From Myroides odoratimimus (GTDB taxonomy: Bacteria > Bacteroidota > Bacteroidia > Flavobacteriales > Flavobacteriaceae), in the NCBI RefSeq assembly GCF_030326305.1, contig NZ_JACAKB010000011.1:49660-113659 (forward strand): a DNA stretch of 64,000 nucleotides, in the 5' to 3' direction. Shown in pieces: positions 17,960-26,700 of this stretch. Position 1 is the first letter of the stretch, and each line of letters begins with the position of its first letter. A program made the position numbers and the translations under genes. Below the pieces are notes generated by a model. It was not told the DNA's origin. It saw only the letters and a list, made by a program, of their open reading frames with translations, and did no database searches.

Positions 17960-19480
17960 ATGAAGATTAAAGAACTTTTAAACTTTCGATTACTGGCAGG
18001 TATATTAGTTGCTGCTAGTATTACGAGTTGTGGAAATTCAAACAGCAACGTATCAACGGCTACTGGTTGGAAAATCAATGATAGTAAAGGTGGTTTTCAA
18101 TACAACACCAAATACGAACAACGCACTCCTAAAGGAATGGTTGCTGTAGAAGGAGGTACATTTACAATGGGACGTATACAAGAGGATATCCTTGCTGATT
18201 GGAATAACAATCCTAAAGAAATGTACGTACAATCGTTTTATATGGATGAAACAGAAACTACCAATATCATGTATAACGAATACTTATACTGGTTGCGTAC
18301 TGTATATCCTCAAAACAATGAATTATATCAAGAGATTTATAAAAGTGCTATTCCTGATACGACAGTATGGAGAGGTCCTTCTGGGTTCAACGAATCACTT
18401 ATCACTAGCTACTTAAGACACCCTGCTTATGCTAACTATCCTGTAGTAGGAGTTACTTGGGTGCAAGCAAATGACTATGCTAAATGGAGAACTGACCGTG
18501 TTAACGAATTAGCTCTAGAAAAAGCAGGTTATTTAAAGAAAGATGCTAAAATTCTTGAAGCAGGATCTGATGCTCACTTTAGCACAGATACGTACCTTAT
18601 CTCTCCAGAGTCTGTTTATGGAGGGAATAGCGATATTGCTTATAAAGGAAAAGGAAACAAAGCACAAGAAGGTGATCGCAACTTATATGCTACACAAAAC
18701 TCCGGTTTATTCACTTCACAGTTTAGACTTCCTACAGAAGCTGAATGGGAATATGCTGCTATAGGATTAGTAGGTAACAGAGAGTACAACAACTATAAAG
18801 GGCGTAAAAAATACCCTTGGGATAAAAGTAGCAAACGCAAAAAAGGAAGACCAATCGTTCAGAACACTAAGTATGCTAACTATAAACAAGGTCGTGGTGA
18901 CTATGGTGGTATAGCAGGTTGGGCTACTGACAATGGTGATATCACTAATGCAGTTAAATCATACCCTCCTAATGATTTCGGTTTATATGATATGTCTGGT
19001 AACGTTGCTGAATGGGTAGCTGATGTTTATGATCCAAATATTGATCTGAATGACACCGACTTCAACTTCTATAAAGGAAATGTATATTATAAAAACAAAA
19101 TAGGTGCTGATGGTAAGATTGAAATTACAACAAATGAAACTGTGAAGTTCGATACATTAAGCACTGGTAAATTAAGAGTTCGCAATCTACCTGGACAAAT
19201 TGCTCAAGAAGAATTAGATCCTTCTATATTTGATGACAATATCCAGACAGGTTTAGGTGGTAAAATAAAAGGTGAAGGACCTAAGCCACTTAAAAAGGTT
19301 ACTCTTTATGATGAGAAATCTCGTGTTATTAAAGGAGGTTCTTGGAAAGATAGAGCATATTGGTTAGACCCTGCTACTAGAAGATTCTTCCCAGAAGATC
19401 AAGCTACAGATTATATCGGATTCAGATTAGTAATGACTAAAGTAGGTCCTAAATCTGATAAACGCAAAACGAAGAATTAA
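17960..19480 (+). CDS. gldJ: Gliding motility / T9SS lipoprotein GldJ
   Basis: A 506-residue lipoprotein with a lipobox ending SITSC (C24). The mature part is a formylglycine-generating-enzyme-like (FGE-sulfatase) domain from about residue 58 to the end: MVAVEGGTFTMGR, FRLPTEAEWEYAA, GLYDMSGNVAEWVADVYDP and VIKGGSWKDRAYWLDPATRRFF. GldJ stabilises GldK and is needed for gliding and type IX secretion in Flavobacterium johnsoniae. Location next to porV and directly before murF supports the call over the related GldK. The protein seems shorter than the F. johnsoniae one as I recall it. Confidence 0.9.
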   Translation: MKIKELLNFRLLAGILVAASITSCGNSNSNVSTATGWKINDSKGGFQYNTKYEQRTPKGMVAVEGGTFTMGRIQEDILADWNNNPKEMYVQSFYMDETETTNIMYNEYLYWLRTVYPQNNELYQEIYKSAIPDTTVWRGPSGFNESLITSYLRHPAYANYPVVGVTWVQANDYAKWRTDRVNELALEKAGYLKKDAKILEAGSDAHFSTDTYLISPESVYGGNSDIAYKGKGNKAQEGDRNLYATQNSGLFTSQFRLPTEAEWEYAAIGLVGNREYNNYKGRKKYPWDKSSKRKKGRPIVQNTKYANYKQGRGDYGGIAGWATDNGDITNAVKSYPPNDFGLYDMSGNVAEWVADVYDPNIDLNDTDFNFYKGNVYYKNKIGADGKIEITTNETVKFDTLSTGKLRVRNLPGQIAQEELDPSIFDDNIQTGLGGKIKGEGPKPLKKVTLYDEKSRVIKGGSWKDRAYWLDPATRRFFPEDQATDYIGFRLVMTKVGPKSDKRKTKN

Positions 19481-19504
19481 CATATTTTAAAATATTCTTT
19501 TTTC

Positions 19505-19531
19505 AAAAGCCCTAATTGTATTAGGGCTTTT
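19505..19531 (+). terminator. gldJ terminator
   Basis: A perfect 12-bp stem (19505-19516 and 19520-19531) with a 3-base loop and T-run to 19535, 24 bases after the gldJ stop. The murF promoter overlaps it. Confidence 0.9.
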
Positions 19532-19544
19532 TTTTATACTTTTG
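19516..19544 (+). promoter_or_regulatory. murF promoter overlapping the gldJ terminator
   Basis: TTG (19516-19518), an 18-bp spacer and TACTTTTG (19537-19544) fit the Bacteroidota consensus. The murF ATG starts only 5 bp after the -7 box, so a transcript from here would be leaderless or nearly so. Confidence 0.55.
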
Positions 19545-19548
19545 ATTC

Positions 19549-20850
19549 ATGGATATTACTGAAATTTACCAATGTTTTTTACAGTGTGATGGTGTATCTA
19601 CTGATACTAGAAACATACATCCTAACTCCCTTTTTTTCGCATTAAAAGGAGATAACTTTGACGCTAACGAGTTTGCTCAAGACGCACTTAATAAAGGTGC
19701 TGCCTTTGTGATTATGGACAATAAAAAGCTGATAACTGATCCAGCTAAAATGCTTTATGTACCAGATGCCTTAGGTGCTTTACAACAGTTAGCTAAACAC
19801 CATAGACAACAACTTGGCTTGCCTATTATAGCGCTAACAGGTAGTAATGGAAAGACTACTTCTAAAGAACTTATCGCTACAGTACTAAGCAAAAAATATA
19901 AAGTAACGGCTACTAAAGGAAACCTAAATAACCATATCGGTGTACCGCTTACATTACTTTCACTTACAGAAGAGACAGACTTAGGTATTATAGAAATGGG
20001 GGCTAACCACAAACAAGAAATAGCTTTCTTATGTGAATTAGCTGATCCTGACTTTGGGTATATTACTAACTTTGGAAAAGCACACTTAGATGGCTTTGGC
20101 GGTTTTGAAGGAGTTATTAAGGCTAAAAGCGAATTATACGACTATTTAGAAGACAACTATAAAACAGCTTTTGTCAATTTAGATGATCCTAGACAAGATG
20201 CTAAAACAATGACCTTTAGCCGTTATACTTTTGGTACAGATTCTTCTGCTGATATTGTTATTGAACAATTAGAAGCTCAGCCTAACGCTACAGTATATTA
20301 TAAAGGAGAAGTAATTAACTCTAACCTTACAGGAATTTATAATGCGACTAATATAGCTGCAGCACTGACTATAGGTCATTTCTTCAATGTAGATTTAAGT
20401 GAGATTAAAGAAGCTATAGAACACTATGTTCCTACTAATAATAGATCGCAATGGATTACTAAAGAAGATTCTATGATTCTATTAGATGCTTATAATGCTA
20501 ACCCTAGCAGTATGGACGCTGTATTAACTAACTTTGATCAACTAAATGATCAACGTGATAAAGTGTTCGTCTTAGGAGATATGTTAGAGTTAGGTAAAGA
20601 AGGCTATAAAGAGCACAAAGATATCGTGACTAGGTTAAGTGAGGTCAAAAACAAAACAGCCTACTTTATAGGAAGAGAATTCTTTAAAGCCTCTATTAAT
20701 GTCACACAAGAAGACATACACTTCTTCGAAACGTTTGACTTGTTTAAACAACATATTCTTGACCATTCTAACGAAGTGTTTAAGAATAAACTAATCTTGA
20801 TTAAAGGATCAAGAGGAATAGCGCTAGAGAGAACCTTAGACTTAATATAA
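19549..20850 (+). CDS. murF: UDP-N-acetylmuramoyl-tripeptide--D-alanyl-D-alanine ligase
   Basis: Cytoplasmic ATP-dependent ligase that adds D-Ala-D-Ala to the UDP-MurNAc-tripeptide, the last soluble step of peptidoglycan precursor synthesis. The 433-residue protein shows the Mur ligase P-loop ALTGSNGKTTSKE (about residues 100-112), the N-terminal VSTDTRNIHPNSLFFALKG segment typical of MurE/MurF, and LLDAYNANPSSMDAVL characteristic of MurF. It follows gldJ by 68 bp but has its own apparent promoter. Confidence 0.95.
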   Translation: MDITEIYQCFLQCDGVSTDTRNIHPNSLFFALKGDNFDANEFAQDALNKGAAFVIMDNKKLITDPAKMLYVPDALGALQQLAKHHRQQLGLPIIALTGSNGKTTSKELIATVLSKKYKVTATKGNLNNHIGVPLTLLSLTEETDLGIIEMGANHKQEIAFLCELADPDFGYITNFGKAHLDGFGGFEGVIKAKSELYDYLEDNYKTAFVNLDDPRQDAKTMTFSRYTFGTDSSADIVIEQLEAQPNATVYYKGEVINSNLTGIYNATNIAAALTIGHFFNVDLSEIKEAIEHYVPTNNRSQWITKEDSMILLDAYNANPSSMDAVLTNFDQLNDQRDKVFVLGDMLELGKEGYKEHKDIVTRLSEVKNKTAYFIGREFFKASINVTQEDIHFFETFDLFKQHILDHSNEVFKNKLILIKGSRGIALERTLDLI

Positions 20851-20852
20851 CG

Positions 20853-20886
20853 AAAAAGAGCTTAAATCATGATTTAAGCTCTTTTT
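20853..20886. terminator. Bidirectional terminator, murF / EEP genes
   Basis: A perfect 16-bp palindromic stem (20853-20868 and 20871-20886) with A5 at one end and T5 at the other. It sits between convergent genes and reaches into the stop codon of the EEP gene. Confidence 0.9.
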
Positions 20887-21925
20887 ATTTATCTTCTTGG
20901 CTATCGACTTCCAACCTAGTAATTAACGGGAAGTGATCCGAATTTTTAAACTCTGGATAAGTCTTAAATGACTTTACATGAATACGAGGATCTACGAACA
21001 CATAGTCGATACGCATCGGATAAGCGAAGTCATACGTCTTCCCAAATCCTGTTCCCCCTTCTACGAATGCATCATTCAGGTTTCCTTTAATATTTCTATA
21101 CACATACGAGAATGCACTATTATTCATATCTCCACAGATAATCTTAGGAATAGACACATCATTCATATGAGATTCTATTAACTCAGATTGCATCTGCTGT
21201 TCTTTAAACGCCTTGGCTATACGATTAACGATTAGCTTAGACTTAGCCTCATCTATACTCTCATGGATATCAGGACTAATACTGATAGACTGCAAGTGAA
21301 TACTATACACTCTTATCGTATCTTGATCTTTTAGAATATCCGCAAAAATCACATTATTGTTAGAGCTAGGTAAGTTAATCTCCCCTTTGTCAATAATTCT
21401 AAACTTAGAATAGATAGCCTGTCCTGTTTTTATCTTATTACCATGTGAAGTAATGAACTTATAAGGATATTGACTGAACTTTATATTTGTATTCTTAGAG
21501 TATTCTTGAAAGCACAATACATCAGGATCATGTAGATCTACGAACTCTTTTATCTTATCAGGGACATGCTCATCTGGTATCCAATTAAACAAGTTAAAAA
21601 GACGAACATTATAGCTCATTAGAGTGAACTCTTTTCCTCCTACCTCTTCATTTCTACCTGAGAACTTATAGAACTTATTAGCAAAAGTAATACCAAGTAC
21701 TAGAATTAAAGAAGACAGCCATATTTGCCTTTTTAATTGAATTAACCAATAGATAAAGAAAGCTAGATTAATAATCAAAAAGAAAGGTAATACTAACGTA
21801 AACACAGATAATAACGGAAATAACTTAGGTGCTAAAAAAGGCAAGAAATACCCTACTAATGACATAATCGCCATTAGTATATTGATACCAAATACAAATT
21901 TGTTAAACCAAGATAGGTTCTTCAT
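20885..21925 (-). CDS. Membrane-anchored endonuclease/exonuclease/phosphatase family protein
   Basis: A 346-residue protein with about three N-terminal membrane helices (residues 8-85), then an EEP-fold domain: LMSYNVRLFNLFNW, DPDVLCFQEY, VYSIHLQSIS, KIICGDMNNSAFS and the terminal SDHFPLITRLEV. These carry the metal-binding Asn, Glu, Asp-x-Asn and catalytic His of the superfamily. Substrate (nucleic acid, phospholipid or inositol phosphate) cannot be told. It is the last gene of the mutL-rhomboid-rhomboid unit, starting 3 bp after the preceding stop. Confidence 0.85.
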   Translation of the reverse strand: MKNLSWFNKFVFGINILMAIMSLVGYFLPFLAPKLFPLLSVFTLVLPFFLIINLAFFIYWLIQLKRQIWLSSLILVLGITFANKFYKFSGRNEEVGGKEFTLMSYNVRLFNLFNWIPDEHVPDKIKEFVDLHDPDVLCFQEYSKNTNIKFSQYPYKFITSHGNKIKTGQAIYSKFRIIDKGEINLPSSNNNVIFADILKDQDTIRVYSIHLQSISISPDIHESIDEAKSKLIVNRIAKAFKEQQMQSELIESHMNDVSIPKIICGDMNNSAFSYVYRNIKGNLNDAFVEGGTGFGKTYDFAYPMRIDYVFVDPRIHVKSFKTYPEFKNSDHFPLITRLEVDSQEDK

Positions 21926-21928
21926 ATT

Positions 21929-22783
21929 TTACTCTTTTCCAGCTCTAAACAGAAAGTTTTTCTCCTCTTTGGTAAGGCTTTCATATCCAGATTTACTGAT
22001 TTTATCTAATATTTTATCTATTTTATGTTGTCTATCATCCTTATTATCACCTACTGTTTTTTCTTGGCGATTCTCCTTATTATTTACATAGACCTTCTTA
22101 AAACGAGTTCCTTGATTTCGTTTAAATAGATTACTTATTTTATCAAAGATAATGCTTAAATCGGTTCCTGCTTCTAACATTTTAATATAGATCAACCCCA
22201 TTAGAGCACCTCCTAAGTGAGCCAAATGTCCTCCTACATTACTTGTGTTCAACTGGATAATATCTAAAACGATAATAAAAGTAGCAATATGCCACATCTT
22301 CACATTTCCGATTAAAGCTAATCGCACCTGCATCATAGGGGCATGTACTGCCACACCTACTAATGGTGCTATAGTAGCTGCCGAAGCGCCTACTAGTATA
22401 GATCCTGTCGATATAAACGTCCCTCCTAGCAAGAAGAGCACACCACCTAATAAAGCCCCTAATAGATATAAGGTTAAGAACTGCTTGTCTGTAAAAAAAG
22501 TTGAAAATAACTTTCCTACAAAAAACAAGACAATCATATTAAAAAGAAGGTGAATCACCCCTGCATGTACGAATGAGTACGTCAACAACGTCCATGGTTT
22601 ATACAATAGTGACATAGGATTGCTCCCAAGAGCTAACCATGATAATAAACTAGCGCTAAAGGAAGAAAAGAATACTTGCAACAACATAATGATTACTGAA
22701 ATACCTACATTCCAGTAAATCAACTTTTGCACAATACCACCAGCTCTATACTGGTACTTCAAATCATCTAATAGCTTACTCAT
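21929..22783 (-). CDS. Rhomboid-family intramembrane serine protease (second copy)
   Basis: A 284-residue protein with six or so membrane helices and a hydrophilic C-terminal tail (about 215-284). The active-site serine is in GASAAT (GxSx) and the catalytic histidine in GGHLAHLGGALMG; HLLFNM is the conserved N-terminal loop signature. The Gly after Ser is replaced by Ala, which some rhomboids tolerate. Its ATG overlaps the stop codon of the preceding rhomboid gene (TAATG), so the two are translationally coupled. Confidence 0.85.
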   Translation of the reverse strand: MSKLLDDLKYQYRAGGIVQKLIYWNVGISVIIMLLQVFFSSFSASLLSWLALGSNPMSLLYKPWTLLTYSFVHAGVIHLLFNMIVLFFVGKLFSTFFTDKQFLTLYLLGALLGGVLFLLGGTFISTGSILVGASAATIAPLVGVAVHAPMMQVRLALIGNVKMWHIATFIIVLDIIQLNTSNVGGHLAHLGGALMGLIYIKMLEAGTDLSIIFDKISNLFKRNQGTRFKKVYVNNKENRQEKTVGDNKDDRQHKIDKILDKISKSGYESLTKEEKNFLFRAGKE

Positions 22784-23532
22784 TATCTATCCCAACGGTT
22801 ATTGTTAAACTGTGTCTTCTTATAATACATCATTAATAAATACCCCATCAATGCTCCTCCTATATGAGCGAAGTGAGCGATACCGCCACCTCCACCGAAT
22901 AGACTGAAGCTACCTGCTACACCTCCGTATAAATCTATCAATAAAATACCAGGTACAAAATATTTAGCTTTAATAGGCACGGGAATAAACATCATCATTA
23001 ATTCTGCATTAGGGAACATAAATGCAAAGGCTACTAACAACCCATACACAGCTCCTGAAGCTCCTACTACAGGCGTATTATATGCAGAGAGAAAATTATG
23101 TAACTGACCATCACCTAATATACCTCCCCATCTTAGATCGTACTTTCCTTCTTTTAATAACGCCATTACATCGCTAGCATTATACCCATTATCTGTAAGT
23201 GTAGACACAGCAGAGTGAACGCTAAAGTAATTCACTCCTGTATGTAATAGCGCTGCTCCAAATCCACATAGCAAGTAAAAAGTAAGAAACTTCTTACCTC
23301 CCCACATCATCTCTAACGTACTACCAAAAGAGAACAGAGCAAACATATTAAACAGAATATGCATTAAACTCCCATGCATAAACATATGAGTTAAAGGTTG
23401 CCATACATAGAATGATGGGCTTTCAAAATAATACATAGCAAATAATTCTTTGATAGCTGGTATAAACATACTAGCCCCAAAAAAGATTATATTCACTATA
23501 ATTAAATGCTTTACGGTCTCTGATATTCTCAT
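22783..23532 (-). CDS. Rhomboid-family intramembrane serine protease (first copy)
   Basis: A 249-residue inner-membrane protease. HILFNMFALFSFG is the rhomboid loop motif, GASGAVYGLL the GxSG active site, and HFAHIGGALMGY holds the catalytic His. An in-frame ORF extends further upstream into mutL, but the start at 23532 gives a normal N terminus (MRISETVKHL) and overlaps the mutL stop as TAATG, which argues for coupling. Natural substrates are unknown. Confidence 0.88.
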   Translation of the reverse strand: MRISETVKHLIIVNIIFFGASMFIPAIKELFAMYYFESPSFYVWQPLTHMFMHGSLMHILFNMFALFSFGSTLEMMWGGKKFLTFYLLCGFGAALLHTGVNYFSVHSAVSTLTDNGYNASDVMALLKEGKYDLRWGGILGDGQLHNFLSAYNTPVVGASGAVYGLLVAFAFMFPNAELMMMFIPVPIKAKYFVPGILLIDLYGGVAGSFSLFGGGGGIAHFAHIGGALMGYLLMMYYKKTQFNNNRWDR

Positions 23533-25817
23533 TATAATGCGAATTTTTTTTCTATATCTTCTACTTTCATAGTCACAAAAGTAGGTTTCATAAAAGGTGA
23601 TACACTTGGTTCTTGACAAGCGAATAATGAGTTCACAATATTCTCTTGTTCTTCATCATTTAGCACAGTTCCTGTCTTCACAGATAAGCTATGTGCTAAT
23701 GATTTGGCAATGCGGTCACTTTGTCCCATTGCCGTCTTAGGTACTCCATCTTGGAAATCACTAATCAAATCTTCTAATACGATAGAAGCCTCACTCTCTG
23801 ATATATTTACAGGTAGTCCCGAGATAACCACATAATCTTGTGTCATGTGTTCAAATCCAAAACCAGTCTGTTGTAACATTGGATATAACTCCCTCAATAT
23901 TTCTACCTCATAAGGAGAGTAATACAATGTCAATGGAAACAATAATTGCTGAGAAGAAGCGGTATGGTTCTGTATACTTTCCATAAACTTCTCGTACAGT
24001 ATACGCTGATGTGCTCTTCCTTGATCGATGATTACCATTCCTGATTTTATCGGGCTTACAATGTACTTTCTATTAATCTGGAAGCGTTTCACTCCTGTGA
24101 TTTCCTCCTGTTTATTTTCAAACAGATTACCTGTCACAAAATCACTCTCTAATTTTATGCCAGAAACATCTAAATCTTCTCCTGACGAACGAAGTCCTTC
24201 ATAGAGATTCTCCCACCCTTCTATATTACTCTTAGAAGACAACGCTCCTTTAGCAAATGAAGATGATGAACTCTTCTTCACAGAAGGCTTATTAAACTTA
24301 GATTCTATAACATCAGACTCTCTATTTACTTTAGACCCTAATGTGATTTCTTCTTTATATTCATTCTCTATTGAGCTATTGCCTTTGCTCTCTAGCACTT
24401 CACCTAGAGTATCACTATCATCTAAAAAGTTATGATTACTTTTACTCTCTAACGTCTCACCTAAAGAAATATTTTCTTCTGTATTACTTTTACTTTCTAG
24501 TATATCTATAAAGCGGTTATTCTCTATATCATTACCCTTATTCGTCACCTTATCTCCAAAGGGATTCATGGATACATACGTCTCGTTATTCTCCAGATCA
24601 TCTATAAAGCGGTTATTCTCTATACTACTATCCGTAGCTCCGATAAACATAGCCGCATTATTGTCAAATGGATTATATTCAAACTTATCAGACTCTGTAA
24701 GTAACTCTCTGTGAAAAGGATTAAAGTTTCTATCCACTTCTATAGTAGGAGTCGATGCTTCTTTTCCCTCAAAATCATACGGAGTGTCTAGACTAGCATC
24801 TCTCTGAAAATCTAATACTGGCGCTACATTAAACTGTCCTAGACTATGCTTAATGATAGAACGAAGAATACTGTATAAAGCTTGTTCATCGTCAAACTTT
24901 ACCTCTGTTTTTGTCGGATGTATATTTATATCTATACTATCCGGTGGTACATTAAAGTAAATGAAATAACTAGGATGTGTTCCCTCTTTTAAAAGTCCTT
25001 CATAGGCCGCCATAATAGCATGGTGTAAATAACCACTTTTAACAAAGCGATCATTCACAAAGAAGAATTGTTCTCCTCTACTCTTTTTAGCAAACTCAGG
25101 TTTCCCTACAAATCCTGTCACCTCTACGATCTCTGTATTCTCTTTAATAGGTACTAACTTTTCGTTTGTTCTTGTACCGAATACATTGACTATACGCTGA
25201 CGAGCATTTGTAGGCAATAGGTTAAACACTTCACTCCCATTGTGAATTAAAGAAAAGTGTATATTGTGATGCACTAACACGATTCTCTCAAATTCGTCAA
25301 TAATATTTCTAAACTCTACATTATCTGACTTTAAAAAATTGCGTCGTGCAGGTATATTAAAAAACAAATTCTTCACTGAAAATGAAGTCCCCGCAGGAGT
25401 AACAGCTACTTCCTGACTCACTAGTTTAGTCCCTTCTATGATGATATGGGTACCTAGCTCTGCCTCATGTGTACGAGTCTTTAACTCCACATGGGCAATA
25501 GCCGCGATAGAAGCCAAAGCCTCTCCTCTAAATCCTTTAGTACTTAGCGCAAATAAATCTTCTGCTTTGGAAATCTTAGAAGTAGCATGACGCTCGAATG
25601 ACATACGTGCATCGACATCAGTCATACCCTTTCCATTATCAATAACCTGTATTAAAGTTTTACCAGCTTCTTTTAGAATCAACTTAATCTCTGTAGCTCC
25701 AGCATCGACAGAGTTCTCTATCAATTCCTTAACCACAGACGAAGGGCGTTGTACTACTTCCCCTGCTGCTATCTGATTCGCTACGTGATCTGGTAGTAAA
25801 CGAATAATATCTGACAT
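23532..25817 (-). CDS. mutL: DNA mismatch repair protein MutL
   Basis: MutL couples mismatch recognition by MutS to strand removal. The 761-residue protein has the GHKL ATPase half (1-335): ELIENSVDAGA, DNGKGM, HATSKI and GFRGEALASIAAI. The C-terminal dimerisation half is about 575-761. The linker (about 340-570) is unusually long and built of degenerate ESKxN and IENNRFID repeats, making the protein roughly 100 or more residues longer than typical. The C-terminal endonuclease motif DQHAAHERILYE reads DQGRAHQRILYE (598-609) and the CPHGRP motif reads SPFMKP, so nicking activity is doubtful. Confidence 0.95.
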   Translation of the reverse strand: MSDIIRLLPDHVANQIAAGEVVQRPSSVVKELIENSVDAGATEIKLILKEAGKTLIQVIDNGKGMTDVDARMSFERHATSKISKAEDLFALSTKGFRGEALASIAAIAHVELKTRTHEAELGTHIIIEGTKLVSQEVAVTPAGTSFSVKNLFFNIPARRNFLKSDNVEFRNIIDEFERIVLVHHNIHFSLIHNGSEVFNLLPTNARQRIVNVFGTRTNEKLVPIKENTEIVEVTGFVGKPEFAKKSRGEQFFFVNDRFVKSGYLHHAIMAAYEGLLKEGTHPSYFIYFNVPPDSIDINIHPTKTEVKFDDEQALYSILRSIIKHSLGQFNVAPVLDFQRDASLDTPYDFEGKEASTPTIEVDRNFNPFHRELLTESDKFEYNPFDNNAAMFIGATDSSIENNRFIDDLENNETYVSMNPFGDKVTNKGNDIENNRFIDILESKSNTEENISLGETLESKSNHNFLDDSDTLGEVLESKGNSSIENEYKEEITLGSKVNRESDVIESKFNKPSVKKSSSSSFAKGALSSKSNIEGWENLYEGLRSSGEDLDVSGIKLESDFVTGNLFENKQEEITGVKRFQINRKYIVSPIKSGMVIIDQGRAHQRILYEKFMESIQNHTASSQQLLFPLTLYYSPYEVEILRELYPMLQQTGFGFEHMTQDYVVISGLPVNISESEASIVLEDLISDFQDGVPKTAMGQSDRIAKSLAHSLSVKTGTVLNDEEQENIVNSLFACQEPSVSPFMKPTFVTMKVEDIEKKFAL
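24504..24624. repeat. 25-bp direct repeat within the mutL linker
   Basis: A 25-bp sequence is exactly repeated at 24504-24528 and 24600-24624, 96 bp apart and therefore in frame (32 codons). It encodes the IENNRFID segment twice (residues 399-406 and 431-438). Confidence 0.85.
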
Positions 25818-25871
25818 CTATTTGCTCCTCTATTATTAATCTAATTGTTTAGATAAATTCCACTTAAAGGA

Positions 25872-25879
25872 CAAATTTA
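25872..25879 (-). promoter_or_regulatory. mutL -7 box
   Basis: On the minus strand this reads TAAATTTG (TAnnTTTG) about 55 bp before the mutL start. A -33 TTG is not evident. Confidence 0.4.
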
Positions 25880-26645
25880 AAGAATTAAAAATTCCTTTAC
25901 TATTTCTGTATTGTAATTTATTTCTAAAATATAGAGGACACTTTCTGAATCATAGAATTAAACACTACACATCTCACCCTCTAATACCCTTTTAAAAAAA
26001 ATCACCTAATAAATAACATCAGAAGATAAGTTCTAAAAACGATTACAATGATAACACATTCACTATCTTTATCATTCTACACACGCTAAGAATCTAACCT
26101 TAAACTGATGTAATTGCCCCAACTCTACTATACCTTAGGTACACATTCTTTATTATTCATTTTAAATTCATAGTTATAACATTCCTACCTTATCCTTAGA
26201 GGAGAATACTGTATGAATAAAAGGAGCATTCTTGGACTAACACGCTCTCTGCTTGACTAAATACGGAGTATTGTCCATCTATTGTCGAAGAGCTTTAATT
26301 GAATCCCCTATTTACACGGGTTTAAAGTCCATATAAGTAAAATACAATTCTGACCAAAAACTAAATAATCAACTAAAAATCAGTCATTTAATTAAAAATC
26401 AAGACTAAAAAAAAGTATATACTTTTTTTAATTTAAAGCCCAAAAACAAGGAAAACAGAGGATATTGAGTAAAAAAGAGGAAGAAGTTCTCCTTAAATCC
26501 CTAAAAATAGAATCAAAATACAGCTACTTATTAAAAAAACAAGAAGGATTATTTTAGAAAAGAAAAAATATAGAGGAAAGCAGTACTGACTAAACAGTAT
26601 TGAAAACATGACATTCCCTCTTCTTGAAAAACATAAAACAAAAAA

Positions 26646-26673
26646 AGAGGATTTCTATTTTTAGAAATCCTCT
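26646..26673 (-). terminator. ribH terminator
   Basis: A perfect 12-bp stem (26646-26657 and 26662-26673) with a 4-base loop; an A-rich run before it supplies the U-tract on the minus strand. It starts 28 bases after the ribH stop codon. Confidence 0.85.
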
Positions 26674-26700
26674 ATCTTATATACTATAAATAGATTGTGC

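Larger units (their letters stand above)
25818..26700. other. 883-bp gene-free region between ribH and mutL
   Basis: This is the longest gene-free stretch in the window. It contains the mutL -7 box, a 22-bp palindrome of A7-GTATATAC-T7 (26408-26429) and the ribH terminator (26646-26673). A 15-codon ORF at about 26213 follows an AGAGGAG-like sequence but has no other support. No homology to a gene remnant was recognised. Confidence 0.55.

Noticed and set aside
26213-26260. 15-codon ORF after AGAGGAG in the mutL upstream gap
   Set aside because: Too short, and Bacteroidota rarely depend on a strong Shine-Dalgarno sequence; no other evidence.
26408-26429. 22-bp palindrome of A7-GTATATAC-T7 as terminator
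   Set aside because: The stem is almost all A-T and no gene reads into it directly; such palindromes occur by chance in very AT-rich DNA.
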